This document shows positions 1 to 6,755 of a stretch of 28,649 nt of DNA, piece by piece. The notes under the pieces were generated by a model. It worked only from the letters and a program-made list of their open reading frames with translations. It was not told the DNA's origin and ran no database searches. How positions within the stretch are numbered: the first letter of the stretch is position 1; every line of letters begins with the position of its first letter. Source of the DNA: a virus; the IMG/VR virus record IMGVR_UViG_3300032286_000096, positions 1 through 28,649 of that record; one strand, written 5' to 3'. The translations under genes were made by a program, and so were the position numbers.

Positions 1-1
1 A

Positions 2-268
2 ACGGATGAAATTGCTCAATCTCAAATTATTGAAAGATACGTAAAAACACAGGTTATGACTCCAAACGAGGCTCGTGAAAAATTAGATCTTCCACAAAGA
101 GCCGATGGGGATGAGCCATTTGTGATGTCTCCACGTCAAGCAACTGACTCAAGGGCAAATTTGGCAGGGAATAGAGAAAGAGATGCAGAAAGAACAAATA
201 ACAACTCAGACTCTACAACCACTATATCTGGTCGTAATCCACAGGGTGAAGGCAGATCATCTCAGTAA
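2..268 (+). CDS. Portal protein, C-terminal end (partial)
   Basis: The reading frame is open from the left edge of the window to a TAA, giving the last 88 residues of a larger protein. It contains the segment MTPNEAREKLDLP followed by an acidic DGDEP stretch. This resembles the C-terminal end of phage portal proteins, where a 'T-x-NE-x-R' helix precedes a Pro/Gly-rich disordered tail. The final ~55 residues are rich in Asn, Ser, Thr, Arg and Gly and are probably disordered. The portal is the dodecameric ring at the capsid vertex through which DNA passes. Its position just before the prohead protease and major capsid genes is the standard siphophage order. The ATG at 56 is internal and not the true start. 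The identification rests on a short C-terminal motif plus context. Confidence 0.7.
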   Translation, partial: TDEIAQSQIIERYVKTQVMTPNEAREKLDLPQRADGDEPFVMSPRQATDSRANLAGNRERDAERTNNNSDSTTTISGRNPQGEGRSSQ

Positions 269-290
269 ATGAGATATTTGTAAAATAGTT

Positions 291-299
291 TGGTATAAT
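291..299 (+). promoter_or_regulatory. Extended -10 promoter ahead of protease-scaffold gene
   Basis: TGGTATAAT is a perfect extended -10 (TG-N-TATAAT). No -35 is recognisable 17-18 bases upstream. The expected transcription start is near 306-310. The ATG at 298 overlaps the -10 itself, so a transcript from here cannot use it. The next in-frame ATG at 310 would be the first codon of a nearly leaderless mRNA. Confidence 0.6.
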
Positions 300-309
300 G
301 GATAACGAT

Positions 310-1629
310 ATGTTAATAAATAAGGCTCATTGGGAAACTAGTGGCGACAGTGTTCGTCTATCAATGCCTATTGGCAAAGTAGATGTAGAGCGCCGAATGG
401 TATCTGGTTTTGCAACCCTAGATAATGTTGATAAACAGGGCGATATTGTAACTACAGAATCTAGCATTCAAGCATTTAAAAATTTTAGAGGTAACTTACG
501 TGAAATGCACCAACCATCTGCTGTTGGCAAGATTGTATCATTTAAAGAGGATAGATATTTTGATCCTTCAGTAAAAAAGTTTTATAGTGGAGTTTATGTT
601 TCTGCTTATGTTTCTAAAGGTGCACAAGATGCTTGGGAAAAGGTTTTAGACGGTACCTACAAAGGTTTTTCTATTGGCGGTAATATTAAAAATTGGGATG
701 ATGCATATAACGAAGAACTAAGCAAAACCATCCGTGTAATTAAAGAATATGATTTGTTTGAGTTATCACTAGTTGATAATCCTGCAAATCAATTTGCAAA
801 TATTGTATCCATCGAAAAAGTAGATGGTCAAAATGTAATTGGTGGATATCTTTCAAAGGCAGAAATTGAAAATGTATTCTGGGATTCAGAAACTGGAATT
901 GTTATGGTTTCAGAATCTGACAGTGAAACAAGCCCTACATCTGGACAACCAATGCAAAATATTGGTTTTATTGAAAAGGGTGACAAAAATAATACAGAAA
1001 CACTAAAGTTCTTAGTTGATAGTGCTAAAGGCATTAGTACAATTAAGATTACAAAGGAGGTTAGTCCTATGACTGAAACAACAGAGGCAGTGGTTGACAC
1101 TGCAGTTGAAGAAGTACAGGTCGCTCCAGAGGCACAGCCAGTAGCAGTTGAAGAAACTGTTGCAGTCGTTGATGAAGCACCAGCAGTTGAAGAACTTGCA
1201 GTTGCTAATTCAAATGATGGTGGTGCAGATTCTTCTATTGAAAAAACAGAAGAGGGAGAAGTTGTTGCAACTGAAACTATTGTAGCAAAGTCTGATGAAG
1301 TAATTGTTGAGGCAGTTGCAGAAATCAAAAATTCTCTTACAAATGCCTTTGGCGATTTAGCAACAACCGTTAAGTCTCTTCATGAGCAAATTGTTGCATT
1401 GAGTAAGTCTCTTGACACCGTATCAGGTGAGGTTAAAACCGTATCTGATGAGGTAAAAAATGTTAAGGGAGTTTTTAATGAGTTTGGTAAGCGAGTAGAT
1501 GCCGTAGAGCACGACACCGCTTTCCGCAAGTCTGGCGATCTAGGCGAGATCGTGCAGTTTGAACCTTCACAAGTTCAAAAATCCCTATGGGGCGGTCGTT
1601 TCCTCAAATCAACCGACCTATTTAACTAA
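310..1629 (+). CDS. Prohead protease fused to scaffold domain
   Basis: Capsid maturation protease of the HK97/XkdF-like type, followed by a long scaffold-like C-terminal region. Numbering is from ATG 310. The protease domain spans roughly residues 10-170: 'VSGFATLDNVDKQGDIV', a candidate catalytic His in 'EMHQPS' (H67), a candidate nucleophile Ser in 'KGFSIGG' (S121), and the 'LFELSLVDNPAN' strand typical of the family. After a linker, residues ~255-375 are very acidic and Ala/Val/Glu-rich. Residues ~340-400 look like a coiled coil, and the end carries 'SLWGGRFL'. An in-frame ATG with a strong ribosome site lies at 1069 (separate entry). The ATG at 298 would add four residues but overlaps the promoter -10 and has no Shine-Dalgarno, so 310 is preferred. 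The protease presumably cleaves scaffold and itself during maturation. Start choice is uncertain; the family call is good. Confidence 0.8.
   Translation: MLINKAHWETSGDSVRLSMPIGKVDVERRMVSGFATLDNVDKQGDIVTTESSIQAFKNFRGNLREMHQPSAVGKIVSFKEDRYFDPSVKKFYSGVYVSAYVSKGAQDAWEKVLDGTYKGFSIGGNIKNWDDAYNEELSKTIRVIKEYDLFELSLVDNPANQFANIVSIEKVDGQNVIGGYLSKAEIENVFWDSETGIVMVSESDSETSPTSGQPMQNIGFIEKGDKNNTETLKFLVDSAKGISTIKITKEVSPMTETTEAVVDTAVEEVQVAPEAQPVAVEETVAVVDEAPAVEELAVANSNDGGADSSIEKTEEGEVVATETIVAKSDEVIVEAVAEIKNSLTNAFGDLATTVKSLHEQIVALSKSLDTVSGEVKTVSDEVKNVKGVFNEFGKRVDAVEHDTAFRKSGDLGEIVQFEPSQVQKSLWGGRFLKSTDLFN
1053..1060 (+). promoter_or_regulatory. Internal Shine-Dalgarno inside protease-scaffold gene
   Basis: AAAGGAGG lies 8 bases ahead of the in-frame ATG at 1069. 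It is among the strongest ribosome binding sites in the window, yet it lies inside an open reading frame, so it is unlikely to be chance. It marks an internal translation start for the scaffold domain. A short AGGA/TCCT pairing (1055-1058 with 1065-1068) could weakly cover it. Confidence 0.75.
1069..1629 (+). CDS. Nested scaffold protein (internal start)
   Basis: A 186-residue protein read in the same frame as the protease-scaffold fusion, starting at its Met 254 (numbered from ATG 310). The start is supported by AAAGGAGG 8 bases upstream. The product begins MTETTEAVVD, continues through a long acidic Ala/Val/Glu region, then a predicted coiled coil (heptad-like 'LHEQIVALSKSLDTVSGEV'), and ends in a basic/aromatic tail with 'SLWGGRFL'. 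Acidic plus helical with a short C-terminal capsid-contact segment is the usual make-up of phage scaffolds. Lambda encodes free scaffold Nu3 in the same nested way inside protease gene C. Free scaffold in excess over the protease-scaffold fusion would fill the procapsid and then be cleaved. That the product exists is inferred from the ribosome site. Confidence 0.7.
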   Translation: MTETTEAVVDTAVEEVQVAPEAQPVAVEETVAVVDEAPAVEELAVANSNDGGADSSIEKTEEGEVVATETIVAKSDEVIVEAVAEIKNSLTNAFGDLATTVKSLHEQIVALSKSLDTVSGEVKTVSDEVKNVKGVFNEFGKRVDAVEHDTAFRKSGDLGEIVQFEPSQVQKSLWGGRFLKSTDLFN

Positions 1630-1657
1630 AGTACAAAATCACTAGGAGGTGAAAATA

Positions 1658-2809
1658 ATGTCGGAACAAAATAAAGACCTAGAAAAGAACTACCCAGGAT
1701 CAGGCGGAGCAGGCAATGAGATTAACTCTCAAGGCGGATTCGTATCTGGTGGCGTAGGTAGTGCTACTGGTTTAAACTCTGCAGCACAATCTGTAGGATC
1801 ACAACTTGGTAACACAGCAACTGCAGCATTCGGATCAACATCTGGAGACAATGCAGTAAACCCAACAGGCGTCGCAGGTGGTATTCTAGCACCAGAGCAA
1901 GCACGTCGCTTCATCGACTATGTGTGGGATGCAACAGTTCTCGCTAAGGATGGTCGTAGAGTTACAATGCGTGCCAACACAATGGAAATCGAAAAGGTTA
2001 ACGTTGGAGAGCGTGTTATCCGTGCTGCTGCACAAGGCGCACCAGATTACACAAACATTGGTGCAACATTTACTAAGGTTGAACTAACTACCAAAAAGAT
2101 TCGTCTTGACTGGGAAGTATCAACTGAAGCACTAGAAGACAATATTGAAGGTGGAGCACTTGAAGATCATTTAGTTCGCTTAATGACCAATGCATTTGCT
2201 AACGATATTGAAGACCTTGCAATTAATGGTCTAGGAACAGGCGCAGATGCCTTCCTTTCTATCATGCCTGGCTTTGTTAAGCAAACTCGTGGAACAGTAG
2301 GAAATGCTGCTCACGAATATGCTGCAACAGTTGCAGACAACAACTACACTACATCAGTAATGCAAGGTTTGCTATTAGCAATGCCTCGCAAGTACCGTGC
2401 ACTTAAGTCAAACCTTAAGTTCTACGCAGGTACTGATGCTTTTGCTGGTATTGTTCGCAACAACGGTACACTTGCAGACGCTATTTCTTCAGCATTCGCT
2501 GACAGAATTGGTAGCACACAAGCAAACCGTCAAGAGTTCCTTGATGGCGGAGCACAAACACTAGGTAACTCACGTACAACTCGTGTACTTGGTGTAGATG
2601 TTCTTGAAGTTCCTTACTACCCTGCAGGTTATGTCGATTTGACATTCCCTCAGAACCGTGTATGGGGTTTCCAACGAGACATCACTGTAAACCGTGAATA
2701 CAAGCCAAAGAAAGATACAATTGAGTACACAGTATTTGTACGCTTTGGTATCCAATGGGAAGAACTAGATGCAGTCGCTTATGTTGACTCAGATAGCGCT
2801 GATTCCTAA
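1658..2809 (+). CDS. Major capsid protein (HK97 fold)
   Basis: 383 residues, a normal length for the HK97-fold major capsid family. Residues 1-75 are Gly/Ser/Asn-rich and low in complexity. The body begins near 'AGGILAPEQARRFIDYVWDA'. It then has the spine-helix/E-loop region ('TFTKVELTTKKIRLDWEVS') and a P-domain helix ('LEDHLVRLMTNAFANDIEDL'), and ends with 'DITVNREYKPKKDTIEYTV' and a final strand. The GTG at 1649 overlaps the Shine-Dalgarno (AGGAGGTGA at 1644-1652), so ATG 1658 is chosen. Codon use is unlike most neighbours: almost all Arg codons are CGT/CGC, while tail genes use AGA/AGG, as expected for a very highly expressed gene. No promoter is visible in the 28 bases upstream, so it is probably co-transcribed with the protease-scaffold gene. 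A hairpin terminator follows directly. Confidence 0.9.
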   Translation: MSEQNKDLEKNYPGSGGAGNEINSQGGFVSGGVGSATGLNSAAQSVGSQLGNTATAAFGSTSGDNAVNPTGVAGGILAPEQARRFIDYVWDATVLAKDGRRVTMRANTMEIEKVNVGERVIRAAAQGAPDYTNIGATFTKVELTTKKIRLDWEVSTEALEDNIEGGALEDHLVRLMTNAFANDIEDLAINGLGTGADAFLSIMPGFVKQTRGTVGNAAHEYAATVADNNYTTSVMQGLLLAMPRKYRALKSNLKFYAGTDAFAGIVRNNGTLADAISSAFADRIGSTQANRQEFLDGGAQTLGNSRTTRVLGVDVLEVPYYPAGYVDLTFPQNRVWGFQRDITVNREYKPKKDTIEYTVFVRFGIQWEELDAVAYVDSDSADS

Positions 2810-2831
2810 GATCTAAAAGATCAAATATTAG

Positions 2832-2870
2832 GGCGGGTAGCGTAAAAAACTACCCGCCTTATTCTTATTC
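2832..2870 (+). terminator. Rho-independent terminator after major capsid gene
   Basis: Perfect 9 bp stem: GGCGGGTAG (2832-2840) pairs with CTACCCGCC (2850-2858) around a nine-base A-rich loop. It is followed by a T-rich run, TTATTCTTATTC. It is the most GC-rich spot in an AT-rich surrounding and lies 22 bases after the capsid stop codon. Confidence 0.9.
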
Positions 2871-2879
2871 TGGTATAAT
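2871..2879 (+). promoter_or_regulatory. Extended -10 promoter for the connector gene run
   Basis: TGGTATAAT begins immediately after the capsid terminator. The predicted start is near 2886. AGGAG (2893-2897) then precedes ATG 2902, so this transcript has a short leader with a Shine-Dalgarno. Any -35 would fall inside the terminator stem. Terminator followed directly by promoter uncouples the connector genes from capsid transcription. Confidence 0.7.
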
Positions 2880-2901
2880 TACAAATAAGACTAGGAGAAT
2901 T

Positions 2902-3255
2902 ATGAATTTAACAATAGAAGAATTATCTACTAAAACCGTAATGGCATTAAAAGCATATGCAAAAAAAAATAAAATAGAGTTATTTGAAGCAAACACTAAA
3001 CTTGAAATTTTAGAAATTTTGGCTAGTTGGATTCCACCACAAAAAATAGAAGAAAAAGTTGAAGAAGTAGATAAGGCAAAAAGTATGATAAACAAAGTAG
3101 CATTATACTCAGAAAGAAACCTACACATGGATAACTTAGGTGCCCTTAAGGTAGGATATAACATAGTTTCAAAGGAGGCATCCGAAAAATGGTTAACTCA
3201 CAGGTTGGTAAGAATTGCACCACCTGAAGAAGTAGCATCATATTACGGTAAATAA
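2902..3255 (+). CDS. HeH/SAP-like small protein
   Basis: 117 residues. Residues 3-42 ('LTIEELSTKTVMALKAYAKK' and the following 'NTKLEILEIL') have the two-helix pattern of HeH/SAP/Rho-N-like domains, small folds often linked to nucleic acid binding. A short charged linker (EEKVEEVDKAK) follows. The C-terminal ~45 residues contain 'SERNLHMDNLGALKVGYNIV' and end in 'PEEVASYYGK'. From memory, this tail recurs in actinophage proteins encoded just after the major capsid gene. The precise role is not established: it may be a head-completion or connector accessory protein. It has an AGGAG ribosome site and is the first gene behind the promoter at 2871. Confidence 0.55.
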   Translation: MNLTIEELSTKTVMALKAYAKKNKIELFEANTKLEILEILASWIPPQKIEEKVEEVDKAKSMINKVALYSERNLHMDNLGALKVGYNIVSKEASEKWLTHRLVRIAPPEEVASYYGK

Positions 3256-3257
3256 AC

Positions 3258-4244
3258 ATGCAAATACTACGTCTTCCACCTTATCCACTTTCTGTAACCT
3301 ATACAGTTCCAGACGCTAATGCTGACTATATTATTGTTATTGAAAACGTTGCAGAATTAACAGAAATTGAAGAAACTATTGAATCTAATGCTAGTAAAAG
3401 AATAACTTATTCTTTAGATGATGATTTTGTTAAATACGACAAATCATATGCTTTAACAATTTATGAAGATGGTGGATCTTCTGGAGCAAACATTGTACGT
3501 GGTGATATCGTAGTACAAGATAATTTAGAAATTATGAGACCATACGTAGATCCAGCATCCTTGGCTACATCTGGTACAGCAACCGACATAGCACTTTATA
3601 CAGGTTATGAAAATTTAGCAAGAGCAATTATTGATGCTGCTGTTGGTGGATTTTATTATGATAGAACATATCTAGAAGTTGTTGGACAAGGAAATGACTA
3701 TTTACCACTTTGGAAAAAAACTCATAAAATTTTAAAAGTATATGAAAATTCACAATTAGTTTATGATATAGATAATGCGGAAGGTCCAGAATTAACAGAA
3801 TATACTTTTGTAATTACAAAAGATAAAACAGCAATTACTAAGGATCCACTAGAGGCAGTTGACTCTATCAATCGTGCAGAACGAAGATATTCACGCATTC
3901 CATTAGGGTATTCAGATTCTATCAGTATGTTTGATACAGAGGATAGTGGACACACTCAAACCGTAGTTCCTGGAGTTGCATTTCCAGAAGGAGCAGATTA
4001 TATTATGTTGCTAGAAACTGGATATAAGGTTGTTCCTTATGACATTCAAGATGCAACATTAATGTTAATTGATGATATTAAATGTGGAAAATTAGATTAC
4101 TACAAGAGATATATTAAAAATTATAGTACTGATCAATTTAAAATTGAATACGATAAGCGTCTTATTGATGGTACTGGAAATATATTAGTAGATAAAATTT
4201 TAGAAAAATATAAAGAGAATATTATTCGTCCAGGAGTATTATAA
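3258..4244 (+). CDS. Putative head-tail adaptor with N-terminal beta domain
   Basis: 328 residues, long for a head-tail adaptor. Residues 1-~95 look like a beta-sandwich (Ig/FN3-like): alternating strands such as 'LSVTYTVPDANADYIIVIEN' and 'SYALTIYED'. Residues ~115-328 contain the helical pattern of gp6/gp15-type adaptors: 'YTGYENLARAIIDAAVGGFY' near the start of that part, then 'DIQDATLMLIDDIKCGKLDY' and a terminal helical segment. An adaptor ring sits below the portal and joins the head to the neck. Position (after capsid, before closure, neck and terminator proteins) supports the role. No catalytic motif is seen. Its stop overlaps the next ATG by one base (TAATG). Confidence 0.6.
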   Translation: MQILRLPPYPLSVTYTVPDANADYIIVIENVAELTEIEETIESNASKRITYSLDDDFVKYDKSYALTIYEDGGSSGANIVRGDIVVQDNLEIMRPYVDPASLATSGTATDIALYTGYENLARAIIDAAVGGFYYDRTYLEVVGQGNDYLPLWKKTHKILKVYENSQLVYDIDNAEGPELTEYTFVITKDKTAITKDPLEAVDSINRAERRYSRIPLGYSDSISMFDTEDSGHTQTVVPGVAFPEGADYIMLLETGYKVVPYDIQDATLMLIDDIKCGKLDYYKRYIKNYSTDQFKIEYDKRLIDGTGNILVDKILEKYKENIIRPGVL

Positions 4245-4693
4245 TGGAAGACTGTACAACAACAGACTTTCTTTATCCAATGAAGGCTGATCTATATTAT
4301 CCAATAATAAATCAAACGCAGTACGGACAAGCAAGCAGAACTTGGTTTTATGATAGAACAATTGTATGCAATGCTACCTCTGTAGGAGGAGCGGGTACTG
4401 AACAGATTAAACCAGAAGCATTTTTACAACATGAAAATAAACTAATAGCAAGAGTAAAGGCAGATCCTAGAGTATCTTCAAATCAAACAGATAATGCAAT
4501 TAGCAATATTTTAATTACAAATATTCGTAATGCCAACGATGAAGTTATTTATAGAGAAACAGCAGGACCAAGGTCTGGACGTGGAACAATTTATGAAGTG
4601 GCAACCGTAGATCCTTTTACTGGACCTTTTGGATCTGTTGAATATTTTAAAGTATTGTTACGTAGAACAGAAAATCAAACAATAACAGACTAA
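4244..4693 (+). CDS. Putative head closure (stopper) protein
   Basis: 149 residues, the usual size for head closure proteins, which plug the neck after DNA packaging. It begins with 'DFLYPMKADLYYPIINQTQY', compatible with the N-terminal strand of stopper proteins that describe 'tape-like' beta structures. It later has a short beta-rich region ending 'YFKVLLRRTENQTITD'. There is no direct motif proof; the call rests on size, predicted beta content and the conserved order adaptor - closure - neck - terminator. The start overlaps the adaptor stop by one base, with CCAGGAG a few bases upstream (4228-4234). Confidence 0.5.
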   Translation: MEDCTTTDFLYPMKADLYYPIINQTQYGQASRTWFYDRTIVCNATSVGGAGTEQIKPEAFLQHENKLIARVKADPRVSSNQTDNAISNILITNIRNANDEVIYRETAGPRSGRGTIYEVATVDPFTGPFGSVEYFKVLLRRTENQTITD

Positions 4694-5370
4694 TGATAAT
4701 TAAAACAAACACTAAGGCTTTTGATAAACAAATGAACAATATTGTTGAATATGCCTATGGATTTTTAGATGGTGCTCAAAAAGGTAAAACTGTTTTTTTA
4801 AAAAATCTAGGTTTAGGAACAATAGATGCAATGGCTAAATATGTAGATGTTTCAGCAAGAGGAAACCCAGCAGCCCTTCAACATGTTTATGAGTGGTATC
4901 AATCTGGCAGCCCTAGTGCAAGATTATTTGATATTACTTATACCGTTAGTAACCTTGGACTAAGTATTAATTCAAAATTTAAACAATCAAGAACTATTAA
5001 AAAAGACTCAAATGTACCATTTTATAATAAAGCGAAGATTATGGAAGATGGAATTCCAGTTACAATTAAACCTACAAAATCTCCAGCCCTTGTATTTAAT
5101 GAAGGTGGACAAACCGTATTTACTAAAAAGTCAGTAGTTATTTCCAATCCTGGAGGAAGTCAGGCAAGAGGATCATTTGAAAAAACTATGGACGAATTTA
5201 TTTTAAGATATTTTAAACAATCATTTTTACGGGCTAGTGGAATATACGACTACATTAAAAAACCAACAATCTTCAAGAAAAATATTAAAGTTGGTTCTAG
5301 AATGGGTAGATCTAAAGGTATCGATACTGGCTTTAAGTGGATTACTAATGCAAAGATTGGTGTAGAATAG
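4693..5370 (+). CDS. Putative neck / minor tail protein
   Basis: 225 residues. It occupies the slot usually held by an HK97-gp10-like or neck protein, between head closure and tail terminator. The N-terminal part ('FDKQMNNIVEYAYGFLDGAQ') is a helix as in gp10-like proteins, followed by 'VDVSARGNPAALQHVYEWYQ', a motif-like stretch seen in actinophage neck proteins. The middle is beta-rich, including 'PVTIKPTKSPALVFNEGGQT'. The C-terminus is basic (KKNIKVGSRMGRSKG). It starts on the stop of the previous gene (TAATG) with no Shine-Dalgarno, so translation is probably coupled. The exact role is inferred from context. Confidence 0.5.
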   Translation: MIIKTNTKAFDKQMNNIVEYAYGFLDGAQKGKTVFLKNLGLGTIDAMAKYVDVSARGNPAALQHVYEWYQSGSPSARLFDITYTVSNLGLSINSKFKQSRTIKKDSNVPFYNKAKIMEDGIPVTIKPTKSPALVFNEGGQTVFTKKSVVISNPGGSQARGSFEKTMDEFILRYFKQSFLRASGIYDYIKKPTIFKKNIKVGSRMGRSKGIDTGFKWITNAKIGVE

Positions 5371-5374
5371 TATT

Positions 5375-5968
5375 ATGGCAGAACTAATAAGTGTAAATAA
5401 TAATACAGGATTTCCACCTGTTTTTTTAAATGCCTATATTCTTGAAGAATTAAGAAAGTTTAAAGGAGTTGACGGCAATCCACTCATGCCAACTGGACCA
5501 GAGCCATTTCAACCTTTCTTCCCAGCACAAGTTCCTGATAGCGTAGAGGGTATTTATAATGACATTCCATTTATTAGAAACAACCCAGATACAACAGTTA
5601 TTATATTTGATAGGCTTATTAGATTTAGACCAAACACATTTTATAGACATAAAAGAGAACAGTTAATATATTTTATTTATAGTCCAAACCTTTCTAAACT
5701 GATTGACACTACTAGGGTTATTATTGAATGCCTAGACAGAGAGGACGCTGCTGCTCAAGACCTAAATCTATGGATATCTCAAAATGACATTCTTGATGAA
5801 AATCAAGAAGTTATTACCAAAAATGTATTTTTTCATAATATAAAGGTTTATCAGGCAGATGAAAGTAGGGATATCCTAGAATTAGCATCTGCCAGAACCC
5901 TTGGACTTAACAAACTTGTAATAGAGTATGACTATCATACAGGCGGGGTATCCGAAAGATATACCTAA
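5375..5968 (+). CDS. Putative tail terminator protein
   Basis: 197 residues. The middle shows a mixed alpha/beta pattern ('YRHKREQLIYFIYSPNLSKL', then 'IDTTRVIIECLDREDAAAQD') and a strand before the end ('TLGLNKLVIEYDYHT'). This suits the tail terminator fold (lambda gpU/HK97 gp10-neighbour class), which caps the tail tube and meets the neck. It lies directly before the major tail protein, the classical place for the terminator. It has four intergenic bases after the neck gene and a weak ribosome site. The last codons come just before the promoter at 5974, so it ends this transcription segment. No terminator hairpin is seen after it. Confidence 0.55.
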   Translation: MAELISVNNNTGFPPVFLNAYILEELRKFKGVDGNPLMPTGPEPFQPFFPAQVPDSVEGIYNDIPFIRNNPDTTVIIFDRLIRFRPNTFYRHKREQLIYFIYSPNLSKLIDTTRVIIECLDREDAAAQDLNLWISQNDILDENQEVITKNVFFHNIKVYQADESRDILELASARTLGLNKLVIEYDYHTGGVSERYT

Positions 5969-5973
5969 AACGG

Positions 5974-5982
5974 TGTTATAAT
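5974..5982 (+). promoter_or_regulatory. Extended -10 promoter for major tail protein
   Basis: TGTTATAAT matches TG-N-TATAAT. No -35 is recognisable. The expected start is near 5989, giving a leader of about 55 bases before ATG 6045, with AGAGGTGA at 6033-6040 as ribosome site. This is the longest leader among the motif-linked genes here. Confidence 0.65.
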
Positions 5983-6044
5983 TAATGCGAGGAAACAAAA
6001 CGCCAAACAACTTAATATCTATTTCTATAGAAAGAGGTGAATAA

Positions 6045-6683
6045 ATGGCATACAGTCGTGGAACATCGACCAACATTATTGTTGGCGCTGCTGCACTTTT
6101 CGTTGCAGATACAACCTTAACTCCAGGAACACTGGAGGCATTTAGTACAGAAGTATCTTTTAAAGAAACACTTTCAAATGATGCAGCATATACTAACGTA
6201 GGTTATACAATGAACGGTCTTGAATTACAGTTCCAACCAGACTTCGGTGAAGTACAGGTTGACCAAATTCTTGACGTTGCAAAACTTTACAAGCAAGGCA
6301 TGCAGGTAAATCTTGCAACTGCTTTTGCTGAGGCTACTCTTGAGAATCTTCTTTTGGCTCTAGCATTTAACTCAGACGAATTAACTGGAAACAAAGCAAG
6401 TCACACAGGACAGGTTTTAAACCTATCTGCAGGAGACATTGGTGAGTGCCCAGTAGAACGTGGAATTGTTGCAGTAGGACCTGGTACAGGTGACTGCATA
6501 GATTCTCCATTCGTAGAGCGTGTTTACACAGCATACCGTGCTTTGTCAATCGAAAACGTAACAGTTTCAGCAAAGCGTGATGAGGCTTCAATGTTTGAAG
6601 TTTCTTTCCGTTTGCTACCAGAAGACGTTTCAGGCTCATACGGTAAGATCGTTGATCGTACCTTCGGAGACCTATTGTCTTAA
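6045..6683 (+). CDS. Major tail protein (tail tube subunit)
   Basis: 212 residues. It forms the stacked hexameric rings of the tail tube. Sequence signs include 'YTNVGYTMNGLELQFQPDFG' followed by 'EVQVDQILDVAKLYKQG' and 'TLENLLLALAF', the central strand-helix arrangement of phage tail tube proteins, and C-terminal strands with 'RALSIENVTVSAKRDEASMF'. It has its own promoter (5974), a good ribosome site and its own terminator (6703). Codon use is shifted toward CGT/CGC for Arg, as in the capsid gene. Both fit a very abundant structural protein. Position after the tail terminator and before the tail chaperones is canonical. Confidence 0.85.
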   Translation: MAYSRGTSTNIIVGAAALFVADTTLTPGTLEAFSTEVSFKETLSNDAAYTNVGYTMNGLELQFQPDFGEVQVDQILDVAKLYKQGMQVNLATAFAEATLENLLLALAFNSDELTGNKASHTGQVLNLSAGDIGECPVERGIVAVGPGTGDCIDSPFVERVYTAYRALSIENVTVSAKRDEASMFEVSFRLLPEDVSGSYGKIVDRTFGDLLS

Positions 6684-6702
6684 TAGTTTAACTATTCTAC
6701 AT

Positions 6703-6736
6703 AGCCCATGTCTTCGGATGTGGGCTTTGTTGTTTT
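6703..6736 (+). terminator. Rho-independent terminator after major tail protein
   Basis: AGCCCATGTC (6703-6712) pairs with GATGTGGGCT (6717-6726) in a 10-pair stem with two G-U pairs and a stable TTCG tetraloop. It is followed by TTGTTGTTTT. It lies 19 bases after the major tail protein stop. Confidence 0.9.
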
Positions 6737-6737
6737 A

Positions 6738-6746
6738 TGATAGAAT
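6738..6746 (+). promoter_or_regulatory. Extended -10 promoter, leaderless, for long tail chaperone
   Basis: TGATAGAAT is one base off TGNTATAAT and starts one base after the T-run of the major tail terminator. ATG 6756 is 10 bases after the end of this -10, with no Shine-Dalgarno between. The mRNA would therefore start within about three bases of the ATG and be effectively leaderless. Confidence 0.55.
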
Positions 6747-6755
6747 AGATTTTAT

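Noticed and set aside
828-1328. Minus-strand open frame of 166 codons within the scaffold region
   Set aside because: It is a mirror of the Ala/Val/Glu-rich scaffold coding sequence; the product is a Ser/Thr/Val-rich low-complexity string with no ribosome site. All other genes are on the + strand.
1649-1657. GTG start three codons upstream of the capsid ATG
   Set aside because: The GTG is part of the AGGAGGTGA ribosome binding site, so it cannot serve as the start with that site.
5985-6044. A 19-codon leader frame whose TAA is directly followed by the major tail protein ATG
   Set aside because: Its ATG is only 3 bases after the -10 TATAAT, so the transcript would start downstream of it, and it has no ribosome site.
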